Shown: piece after piece, positions 55,055 to 64,000 of the stretch
Layout: every line of letters starts with the position of its first letter
Position numbering within the stretch: the stretch's first letter is position 1
Source of the DNA: Xiphias gladius
Lineage: Eukaryota; Chordata; Actinopteri; Istiophoriformes; Xiphiidae
DNA: 64,000 bases
Direction of reading: 5' to 3'
NCBI RefSeq assembly: GCF_016859285.1
Contig: NC_053415.1
Span: 18,436,501 to 18,500,500 of the forward strand
Translations under genes and position numbers: made by a program
Notes under the pieces: generated by a model
What the model saw: only the letters and a program-made list of their open reading frames with translations
What the model was told of the DNA's origin: nothing
Databases searched by the model: none

Positions 55055-57339
55055 TTAAATCCAAAGTAGGCAACACGGCAGATGATCAGCTTTATCTAAA
55101 CTTTCATCTTTGCCTCTTAAGATATTTCTCTGGACCTAAACTGCACTGCAGGATGACCACTGTTAAAGTCAAAGCACTTATTTGATTTATTTCTGTGCTT
55201 TTGGCCTGTTGTCTGTTGTCTCCCTCCCACTGTCTCTCCCTCCCCTCATCTTTCTTCTTCAATCACATAAATATTCAACACAATAGCACTCTGAACAAGC
55301 ACAGATCTTTAAAGAAGTACACATATGACACTGCTCACTGGCATTTGTAATACACTGACATCTTATGTGATTTCTGAGGTTCTTCTGATGATGCGCTAGA
55401 AGCATTCATGGGAAACTGGTTCACAAATGGTGGGCGTCAGAACTGTTGCATCACATTATACTATCTTTCGAAAATATCAACAGATACGGATATTTAAGAC
55501 ATTTCTGCAGGTTATATGCAGCACAATAATGGCTCGATAGCCCTTAAAAACTAGGGTTTTTATTCTTTAAATGTGGTTCCAGTTTCAGTGCACTCAGTTG
55601 ATTATGCAGAACTTTGGGGTCAAAATTGGATAAAAACTACATTAATTTAACCTGCATGAAGATTAAAGAAAACCCCTACTTCTTACTATGGCAGTTGTAT
55701 ACTGTTGCAATTAAGAGTACCAATGAGCACTTGATAAATGTTTTTAGACTGAAGTGAAATAATGCATATTGCATTATTGTACTGACCATCAGTAACACCT
55801 CTTCTGTTGTCAGTTTACCAGCTATGAGCTCCAATGTACCTTATTGTACAAAACTTATAGAGACAGTGGATTTTATTTTAAACGTGTTATTTCGCAACAG
55901 GTATTTATGTTGATATGGCGGGTGTTCTCAAATACTGTTATAGTTTTGTCCATTGTTAATGAGTAGGTTATGACAGATCAGTTTTTACATGCACACCAGC
56001 TGGACAGGGGAGACGCCTGCACCCCCACTGAGGTATGAATTGAAATTAAATAATGAATAAAAGCTTGTCAATGCCAATTTAGTGTGGTAATTAATTAAAT
56101 GAGACATCACGGTTTGTGAATTGGGCTGCAAAAATGTCCTCCAAAGTTTGTTTCTTACAAATTAATCCACGCATCAAATCAATCAAAGAATCTTCAAAAA
56201 GTTACCGGACTCTGTGTACTAATCAGAGTGATAAAGGGGTAATATTTCCCGCCATAAGAGAGGCATCAAAGCTGGAGAGTGGAAAATGTCAGTCAGATAC
56301 AGTCACAGTAGCAAAGGCTCTGTTCTATTCAAGTACCAGTAAGCCATGACAGTGTGGCAGGGAGCCAGCAGGGCACAAATCCAGGGCCCCGAAGCCCAAG
56401 CAGCTAAATGGAATTCAGCCATTCTAAATTTTAATATTTACACCTGTGCTTTTCCTGCTGTGACATGTCAAAAATATCTTCTGACAAAAAAAAAAAAAAG
56501 ACCTATCAGGAAAAAATAATTAAGCTCACCCGAGTGGGTACTATGGGTGCACAGGGCCTTTAAGACCCTGTCTCATAGAGAGCCCCATGTGAACAATGGA
56601 TCCTTTCATTATTAAGTTTCGGTTGTTTGCACAAGCGGTTCATATGTTAAATGTGTTTACTTTATGTGTCAGTATGCATTCATCAGGCACAGGGAAGCGG
56701 TGGAGGTGGTAGGAATGGTCTGGAAGTGTCTGCAGCCTCATTTTCCTCCACGACCCCTGGGGGGATTCATCCGGCCATGCTTCTGAATGCTTCTGGCAGA
56801 GTGACTGGCGAATCTGTTCAGTAGCTTTTATTTGGCTGGTTGGTATAGTGAGGTGGTTTCAGAGTGCATAGAAAATGATAAGAACACGTACACAATAAAC
56901 CAAAGTAAAAATGAATAATCCGACCAAAGAAAACTTTTACTTGGCTTGTGTTTTTTAATCAAATCGGGGGATAAAATGTTTCCCGTTAAGGGTAATTCTG
57001 GGAATTACTTCTTTTGCCATAGATTGTCTAATGTAAGAAAACAATCACTTCGACACTCAAACGAAGACCCACTGTCCAGTCCAAGAATAGCGGGCATTCA
57101 CTCTCACGCATGCGCGAATTGAACTATGCTACTACAATTTCGAGTCAGCTAGGAGGTGGCAATAGATCTCAAAACTCAAGTCATATGGCGGTTTTCGCTG
57201 GACTAAATCTTTACTTACTCTGGAACCAGAGCTACGGTTAAATGGTTAATGAATAATCCTCACTTGCTGAAAAACAAAAAAACAAAGACACATTTGAAAT
57301 CTTTAATTGCGCAATATTGCGTGTGGTCTGGACACTGAG

Positions 57340-57560
57340 GGCTGTCCCCATAACATAGCATGGCCCCACGCAGCGCGAACAGGTGCCACGCCGCTCGGCT
57401 TGCGTCTCGGCGCAGTTCGCGGCGTGCAGAAATCGCGGCGGAGTGGGAGCTCGTCGCGTCGCCCGCCTCTTCAGGTCTGAGCTCGGTCTGCATGGCGGTG
57501 ACCGCGCGTTGCGTTGCAGCAACACCTCGTATTTTCAGCAGCTCGGTGGGGAGGTGAGGC
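57340..57560. promoter_or_regulatory. CpG island of uncertain ownership
   Basis: This 220-base block has a much higher CpG content than its surroundings. On the plus strand an ATG at 57,492 starts MAVTARCVAATPRIF and runs into a donor (GGGAG then GTGAGG) at 57,554. It could be an alternative first exon or promoter of the nucleoside hydrolase gene, or of an unrecognised transcript. Spliced to the coding exon at 58,814 it would be out of frame. Confidence 0.45.
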
Positions 57561-58479
57561 GAGGCGGCACTGTCTCTCTCACACACACACAGACACACAC
57601 ACACTAAAAACTAAGGAGCTTTTTGGGGGGGCGCACAACGACTCGGACCTTGGCTACGCGCTCACATCTATTGTTTTGCTATCAGCTATCACGTCAGTCG
57701 TTGGCGCTGAGCAGCCTGTGGCTCAGAGGACGCGTGAGAGGCAAACCCCCCCTGCGCCTGAATGTAGAAACGACGGAAACGTGTCTCGTTAGCTACACTC
57801 GAGCCCCCTCACACCACGAGAAATGCCCGCGACCAGTGTTCCCTCTAAGGTAGACAGTAATTTCCTTTTAGTCGGCTTTAAAAAAAAAAAAAAAAAAACT
57901 TTATGGGCAAAAACAACAAACACACGCAGACACCGGTGCTGGAAGGTAACTACAGGACAGCACAGCACAGTAGCACATCTTTAGTTACTTTCCTTATTTC
58001 TGTCACTTTTATCCTTCTACTTCACCGCGTTTCACAGGGAAATATTGGACTTTTCAGTCCGACACATTTACCTGAAACTTGTAGTCACCCTACATTTATT
58101 ATTGAGATTTAACATTTTAAATCTACCTAATTTTTTTTTTATGCATCGTTAAGGATTACCTGCAACTCTAAAATACCGCTTGAACAGTCTGAGAGGGGCC
58201 ATTTGGCATAATGCAGAGTACCTTCAATGCTTCTGTACTTCGGTTCAGTGCCTTGACTTGTGATGGAGTGTTTACACAATGGTTGTGCCACTGTTACTAA
58301 AGAAAAGGAGTCTGCCCCCCCCCTGACAGACACAAATACTCTTCCCTGTAAATGCATTTTAATCTGTTTTTTTTTGTTTTGTTGTTGTTGCAAAAGACAT
58401 AAGGTGGGGCAACTGGTAAGAGTTTCATTTTCTTCACTGGAGGGGGACGCTGGAGCTTTCTCTTCCTATCATGTAACTC

Positions 58480-58626
58480 CTCCCGTCCAGTCCGCCCTCC
58501 ACTCAGTTCGCGATTTCCTTCCTTGCCTGTCAAAAGGTTGCTCGGAGCTGACCGCAGCGCAGCTGTGAGAGGCAGAGAGCCAGCCGGCAAACGTTGCGGA
58601 GTGTGCGTTTCACACTCAGTCACCGG
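58480..58626 (+). other. Probable non-coding first exon and promoter of the nucleoside hydrolase gene
   Basis: A GC-rich stretch of about 58,440-58,626 ends in a donor (CACCG then GTAGGT at 58,627). The first coding exon has its acceptor at 58,813, so a 187-base intron would separate a leader exon from the start codon. The 5' limit is a guess. No homology supports it because it is non-coding. Confidence 0.5.
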
Positions 58627-58821
58627 TAGGTGTTTTTCCTTTTGAAATGTGTGATATACGTTCACCGTATCGATCAACCAACGAAGCCCCGTGTAACGGG
58701 TCGCAGTCTATATTGAGTTTATTCATTTACCAGGAGGATTAAACATTAGCCAGAGTGTTAGATGAACAGTTCGTGTGTTTGGCTCCTGTTGGGCTCAAGT
58801 CTTCGCTCCTCAGGGTCCGTG

Positions 58822-61599
58822 ATGAATAAAAAGCTGCTGGTGGATGTAGACTGTGGGCTGGACGATGCCCAAGCCATCATGATGGCGCTGGCCGCCCCCA
58901 GCGTGGAGCTCCTGGGTATCACCTGTGTGCAGGGAAACACCACGGTGGAGAATGTGTGTAAGAACACACTGCGAGTTCTGCAGGCCTGTAAGAAACTCGA
59001 GGTGGGTGAAGCACCGGTGGGACCTCCTGTCCAGTGTAGGTATTTGATGATGGTGACATGACTTACTGGTAAATACTGTGTCGTCAAGTGGGTTGGCTGA
59101 GAGAAATTGAAATTTACTGATAACATGTGACGAGTAAGGGCGCTGTTAATAAAGCTGCCCAACAATGAGCTGTTGTTCCTCAAGCCACGTGACTTGAGGC
59201 AGTAACCAAACAACAGGGGCAACTACTATGAGCTCAGTTAGCTTCAGTAGACAAGTTTGAGTTGCCTGAATACACATCAAGATTCAGACGACTGATATTA
59301 AACAAAATCACAGATTACTAATACGGAGGCATAAAGCACCTTGTCTCGCTCAATTGAAAAACCTTTGAACCGGATTTGCCATTTATTAACAAGGCTGACA
59401 TCAATCTCGTCGCACCAGTGCCTAAAAATTATAGATATAATACTTGGTAAATTGCAAAAGGAGTACTTCTGGTGGTCTGGAGGCTTAGGGCGCCGAACAC
59501 GAACCGCGGCGTTCTCAGTTCAAGTCCAGCTGGAGACTGTTTATTTCATGTCGTTCCCCATCTCTCTACTGTCAGCCATCTATTTAAGCCATTTAATGTG
59601 CCCTAATTTTCCCTAACCCATAGAATTTGCCATTTGCACCCTAAGCAAGTCCATATTTTAATATTGTAGTAGGGGTGCAAAGGTATACTGTGGATAATTT
59701 TATTTTGCAATATCGACAAATTATATCATGATACAGTCAACTTTCTGGAAATTTAATTTCATAACCTCTATATAGATAAAATAAGGTAGGAATATTTATT
59801 TTTGGTTAATTCAGTCGAGGTACTTCAGCACAAATCCTGAGTGCTTCATGTTGCCATAAAGTAGTCTGAATGCTGAAAAATTTGCAGCGTTGGCCACAAT
59901 GGCCATAAAATATCATAAAAAGTATATATATGAACAATTAAAAGGTTAGCTACCTCCAAAAAAAATGTTGTGGCAAAATACATGATGGTTGAAAAATTTC
60001 TATCGTCCCATAGTGTATAAGTTTATATTTCCCAACTCCGTCTTGTAGTATGGAACATTATAATTCAGAACATCAATAAAGCATAAATTGCCAGATGTGT
60101 TTAGAAGCTGTATAGTAACAGCCACACAGATTTTTTCTCCTGGTGGTATGTTTGCATTTTTCACTTCGTGTGCTCTGCTTTCATGTGCCAGATTCCAGTG
60201 TTCAAAGGTGCTGCTAAGCCTATCCTTGGGAACAGCATTAGTGCGGGACACTTTCATGGGCAGGACGGGCTGGGAGACGCCCCTGACCCCAAAGCTCCTG
60301 CCTTGGACATGGTTCAGAAGGAGGGCGCTGTGTCCGCTATGATCAGGATTGTCAATGAAAACCCAGGGGAGGTGAGAGGTGTGACAGAGCGCCATCTGTG
60401 TATTTGTGCGTCTTAAGTCTTAAGTCTGTGTTTATTTCCCAGGTATCTCTGGTTGCCACGGCACCCCTCACCAACCTGGCTCTAGCTGTGAGGATGGATC
60501 CATCTCTACCAAGCAAACTCAGAGGGCTCTACATCATGGGAGGCAACACTGAATGTCAGTAAAAAGAAAAAGACAGCTTTTTTTCCCTTCTTTCACCAAT
60601 TCACCTACAACGTGCACAGAGATGGCTCTGTCTCTTTGAAGCTCCGTTAGTTGTCTCACGTCTCATCTCATGTCAGTGGGGCTGAAAACTCAAAACTCAA
60701 GTGCTGGACATCACTGGAGGATGACAAATGCTGCCGTCATTCAGCCGACTGCGAATAGAGCTGAAACAATTAGTTGATTATTATGGTTAAAAAAAATAAC
60801 TACAACTGTTTTGATAAATAATTAACCATTTAAGTAAGTTTTCAAGCAAAAATCCGTGATAGTATCTGGTGGCAACTTCCCCAATGCTGTCTACCGCCAG
60901 TAGTGCTGGAGTTCAGTGTGTAATGGGTGGTTTTTCTGTGGCATGTTTTTTTTTTTTTTCAGCTCGAGGAAACACCACGGTGTGTGGTGAGTTCAATTTT
61001 GCTGCTGATCCAGAAGCTGCCTACATTGTACTGAACGAGTACCAGTGTCCTACCTACTTGGCCTCCTGGGAGTTTACTTGCTACAATAATCTGTCCTGGG
61101 TAAGGCTCTCTCTTTCACGCATTCCAACATATACAATAGATTTTTAATACTAATTACAGCACATAACCTTGCTAATAATTTAATACATCAACAAAGAAAA
61201 CAGAGAAATGTTGCAGCTTCTCTGTGTTGACGTTTCCGCTGGTACCGACAGGAGTTTTGCGACGCCTGGTTAGCACAGGACACTGATAAAGCTCGCTTCA
61301 TGGCACGGATCTTCAGCTACAGCATGGAAGCATCACACAGCAAGCGCATCGAGAAAGAGTTTGTCAACATCCCGGGGTTTGTTTCCTGTGACTCGTACGC
61401 CATGGCAGCTGCTGTGGACGACTCATTCATCATAGAAAGCGACCAGTATCCGGTTAGCGTAGAGCTGACGGGCACACACACCAGAGGCATGATGATAGTA
61501 GACACTGTAGGCCTACTGAAGAAGACTCACAAGGCCTTCATCATGAAGAAGGTGGATATGGAGAAGTTCAAGCAGATGATGATGGCTGCTTTGAAATAA
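58822..61599 (+). CDS. Nucleoside hydrolase, inosine-uridine-preferring (IUNH) family, 5 coding exons
   Basis: Exons are 58822-59001, 60192-60371, 60443-60554, 60963-61099 and 61252-61599, all in phase, giving 318 residues, the usual length for this fold. The N-terminus has the calcium-binding Asp cluster as DVDCGLDDA (D8, D10, D14, D15). Then come GNTTVENVCKN (ribose/base pocket), RGNTTVCGEFNFAADPEAA (the conserved N-F-x-x-DPEA element) and ELTGTHTRGMMIVD near the C-terminus. The second metal-site Asp is D250 in SCDSYAM, where the usual His before it is Cys249. The family hydrolyses the N-glycosidic bond of ribonucleosides, releasing base and ribose; the preferred nucleoside cannot be told from the sequence. 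No signal peptide is seen, so it is probably cytosolic. I chose the ATG at 58,822 because an acceptor lies just before it (58,813) and MNKKLLVDVD fits the family start. I recall no mammalian orthologue. Confidence 0.9.
59465..59620. repeat. tRNA-like SINE remnant in nucleoside hydrolase intron 2
   Basis: Box A-like TGGTCTGGAGGCTTAGGGCG (from 59,473) and box B-like GTTCAAGTCC (59,518-59,527) are spaced as in a tRNA-derived head. They are followed by TTCATGTCGTTCCCCATCTC, a tail common in fish SINEs. There are no clear flanking duplications. Confidence 0.55.
60755..60865. repeat. AATCGATTA-type repeat fragment in nucleoside hydrolase intron 4
   Basis: A short fragment (GAGCTGAAACAATTAGTTGA, then TTTTCAAGCAAAAATCC) of the family seen at 39-39.8 kb; the rest is missing. 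Confidence 0.45.
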
Positions 61600-62139
61600 C
61601 AGCTCTGAGGGTGCTAAGGAGACAGGCGTGACCTCCATGTCTCTTTGTCTGTCTACATGTTTGCTCAGTATGAAGGTTTTTCTTAAGTAAATCTTATGCT
61701 TAAGTCATGTATTCTTTTTTTATAACTACACATTAAAATTTTGATAGGAAGTCTTAAAGTATTCATTTGATTTATTTTACTGTTTTCCGTATCATAAAAC
61801 ACACACTTTTTCTTCCAAAATAACAATACATTTTTCTTTCAAGAAATCAAGATGCTTGAAGCTCCGGCCAGTGAGAGCTTCAGTTTTTTTTTCCCCCCCA
61901 CAGCACTGCATTTCACTGATGGGCTGACAATCCGTCTGAGTGTCAGTGTGCATTTTTCCTCCATGTTTGGTAGTCATCTGCTAAACACTTTCTTGACATA
62001 TGTCTTTCAGATGTGGTTTTAAAGCTGCACATGCACTGACCCTTGAACATTGCCCTTTGATTAAATCATTACAAGTATTTACAGCTGCTCATCCAGTGTT
62101 CAGTCATCCATATGGCAACTTCAACATCCAGTTCGTTCC
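61600..62139. terminator. Convergent polyadenylation region of the nucleoside hydrolase (+) and coa5 (-)
   Basis: The plus strand has ATTAAA at 61,732-61,737, 133 bp after the nucleoside hydrolase stop. The minus strand has AATAAA (plus TTTATT at 61,771-61,776), about 364 bp after the coa5 stop. Cleavage 10-30 bases beyond each signal would put both transcript ends within the same roughly 35 bases. Confidence 0.55.
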
Positions 62140-62629
62140 TCAATATCCTTTCCTTCCTCTGAATCTTGACCTTGTGTCCAGCTGTAGATGGAGGACAGAG
62201 ACTGGTCAGTCTTTGCAGCACAGCTTAAAAAGTGAATCCTGTATTATATCTCTGTATGGGAAGGGATATAATTTAATAAAACAGACTTTAAACAACAGTC
62301 TAAACAGACATTTGTTTTCAATAACATAGCGTTTGCTTCACTTCGGGAAAAACACAGCTTGCATAAACATCAGGAAAGAGGGAGCTAAAACATTCCTTGT
62401 TCTCTGTACCCTTCCACTTCCTACCAAATGTTTTATACATCAGTCTGCTGGGACTCCATCCTAATTTCCCCCATCTGTCTTTGGTGTCTGATAGACCAGT
62501 CTCTAGTTGCACCGATCCTTTCACAAGGGCAGTGTTATTACTTACCATTGACCTCTTGCACTCAAAGAATGACGTCTGGAGGGCTTTGCAGTGGCCTTCC
62601 TTCAAACACTGACTGGGCATCTTCCCCTC
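62140..62629 (-). CDS. coa5: Cytochrome c oxidase assembly factor 5, last two coding exons (partial: first exon outside window)
   Basis: Exon 62629-62546 reads EGKMPSQCLKEGHCKALQ followed by TSFFECKRSM, and is bounded by an AG acceptor and a GTAAGT donor. After a 364-base intron, exon 62181-62140 gives LDTRSRFRGRKGY and TGA. Both exons are phase 0. This matches the C-terminal 41 residues of COA5 (human C2orf64), a small twin-Cys protein of the mitochondrial intermembrane space needed for complex IV assembly. The Cys residues of one CX9C-type helix are visible (QC...HC...EC). The first exon, expected to start MPKYYE-like with about 34 codons, was not found up to 64,000 and should lie to the right. 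The gene is tail-to-tail with the nucleoside hydrolase. COA5 adjoins INPP4A in human, which agrees with this position. Confidence 0.9.
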
Positions 62630-64000
62630 CTGACAAATTAAGAAACCAGTTGTAAATTTATAACTTATAAATCTGGGTCCTTCCCATGAGTTTATGTGCT
62701 TTCCCCAACACGAGCCTTCATCTGTTGGTTTCCAGTCCTATCTGAATCTGGAACTTCACAGGACTCACTCAGCTCCACATAAGACACATAGCACATAGCT
62801 ATTCCTCAGAAGGAAAAAAAAAACTGGGGTATATTGATTAATTTGCAGCATTAAATGGTTTCCATCTGACATGTAGCCCTTCCTTCCAAAGACAAAACAT
62901 TACAAGAGGAGGAGCTAACTAAGTAAGAGTGTGTAGTGCTGAAACCAGTAGTAAAGTGACAGAAAATTACTCCAGTATTGCTTTGGCAAAATTATCAAGT
63001 AAACCCACCCAAATATTTGCTGTTTATAAACAGCTTTGCAAAGCTCAAAAAATACTAAGTTAAACTTGCTTTTGATTGTTTCATGTGATTATGAAGTTAG
63101 TGCTTTTGGCTATTTGGACTGCTGAACAGATGTTAGAAACCTTTAGGTATAATGTGCGATTTAAACGTAAACAAAAAGGGAGTCTCACGATCAAATGTAG
63201 AAATACATTATCTTAACCTGTCGTTTTCACATACAGTAGATGCGCAATTAACAGCTTTTTAAACGTATTTAGCTGTCTGATGCTGTAAAAGATGTGTTTG
63301 CATGAATTGCTTCCCCTTTCCACTTTTACCACTAAACACACAGGTAAAAAGATGAACTGCCCAATTATAAATGCCCATTACAAGTAAACTGGCAAATGTT
63401 TATCTTAATGACCCATCGACATTGACATCGACAGTTTCGAGCTACATAATGAGCTTTTGTGTTTCTCAACTGACCTCCATATAGACTAATAAGCCTTTTG
63501 TTCCGGTGTTTAAACAGTATTAATGTAAAGTGAAAATCATAAACGTCAGGTGAAAGTAAAATAAATAGATGAGTAAAATCTTCGTATTTGGTCGGTTACA
63601 AAGATTTCATCCATAAACTGGACGAAAAAAAATAAAAATAAAAAAATACAGCTCCAATGCATTGTGCACCACACATTATATCCTGATGAAGGTTCCTTGA
63701 GCAAGTCAGTCGAATGAAAACCGGTGATGATCTCTACCGAGAAATTCAACAATTAATCTACAATCGATCCACCAGGAAGGAGACAGCAGTTTGAACACCG
63801 CCCTCAGCGGTGCAGTAACGTAGCTGTTACTTAACTAGCTAGTTGGCTACAGTTAGCCAGCAAACGAAGCACCTATTGAAACTGAAGATGTTCATAGATG
63901 CGCTTTGAGGTGGTTAAGTGTATACTGCCATCGAATCAACAAACATCTCGAGCAGTGTTTACGCCACAATTATTAAATTGCCATTTTTGTGAACGGAGTT
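62630..64000 (-). other. coa5: coa5 first intron (part)
   Basis: No exon encoding the coa5 N-terminus was found here, so the stretch should be the intron between its first and second coding exons. It is AT-rich. A degraded repeat-like phrase (CCTGATGAAGGTTCC near 63,681) is the only thing noticed. The higher GC after 63,770 may signal an approaching promoter. Confidence 0.45.

Larger units (their letters stand above)
53805..57200 (+). other. inpp4a 3' UTR and intergenic DNA
   Basis: Downstream of the inpp4a stop lie a complete R1 MITE (54,275-54,859) and a TTAA MITE (54,860-55,054). A candidate polyadenylation signal AATAAA lies at about 56,056. If that site is used, the 3' UTR is about 2.3 kb and includes both MITEs; an earlier AATAAA near 54,560 is also possible. 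The rest is unique AT-rich sequence. Confidence 0.45.

Noticed and set aside
56116-56349. A 77-residue plus-strand frame downstream of inpp4a
   Set aside because: No recognisable motif, AT-rich codon use, no splice context; most likely a chance frame in UTR or intergenic DNA.
57238-57604. Minus-strand frames of 95 and 114 residues in the CpG island
   Set aside because: Composition is explained by high GC; no family resemblance, and the C-terminal parts run into low-complexity sequence.
58762-58821. Upstream ATG extending the nucleoside hydrolase by about 20 residues
   Set aside because: A good acceptor lies between it and the conserved start (58,813), and the extension does not match the family N-terminus.
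62850-62900. A minus-strand FGRKGY-like reading first taken as the coa5 C-terminus
   Set aside because: It lies upstream of the coa5 Cys-rich exon, has no stop after GY, and a perfect last exon was found at 62,181-62,140.

Overview
The window is vertebrate nuclear DNA, almost certainly from a teleost fish. It carries intron-rich genes with GT..AG junctions, many introns of only about 80-200 bp, abundant (CA/TG)n microsatellites, and several interspersed repeat types common in teleosts. I rebuilt five genes exon by exon, checking donor, acceptor and reading phase at every junction. A sixth runs off the right edge. Gene names come from recalled family sequences, not from a database search.

Layout. 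1-5.9 kb: no gene seen; low-complexity tracts, one MITE and two unique AT-rich blocks that could be conserved non-coding elements. 5.9-10.9 kb (-): tmem182, a claudin-superfamily four-pass membrane protein. 13.8-19.9 kb (+): mfsd9, an MFS transporter, head-to-head with tmem182. 21.7-35.2 kb (-): slc9a2, a plasma-membrane Na+/H+ exchanger, tail-to-tail with mfsd9. 36.9-53.8 kb (+): inpp4a, a PtdIns(3,4)P2 4-phosphatase, head-to-head with slc9a2, with a non-coding first exon and a 5.4-kb first intron. 58.5-61.6 kb (+): a nucleoside hydrolase of the inosine-uridine-preferring fold, a family I believe is absent from mammals. 62.1-62.6 kb (-): the last two coding exons of coa5, a cytochrome c oxidase assembly factor; its first exon must lie beyond the window.

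The order tmem182-mfsd9-slc9a2 and the inpp4a-coa5 association recall human 2q11-q12, which supports orthology. The genes share no pathway; they are a conserved syntenic block of housekeeping and transport genes arranged as alternating head-to-head and tail-to-tail pairs.

Repeats account for most of the remaining structure: a decayed Tc1/mariner element that fills an slc9a2 intron, hAT-like TIR elements (one with a perfect 8-bp target duplication and a tRNA-like core), a roughly 560-bp TIR family with at least four copies, and TTAA-flanked MITEs. I saw no prokaryotic-style system, CRISPR array, LTR element or virus-derived gene. The less ordinary signals are the fish nucleoside hydrolase with Cys at the usual active-site His position, TG microsatellites standing in for polypyrimidine tracts at three 3' splice sites, and the abutting 3' ends of the nucleoside hydrolase gene and coa5.
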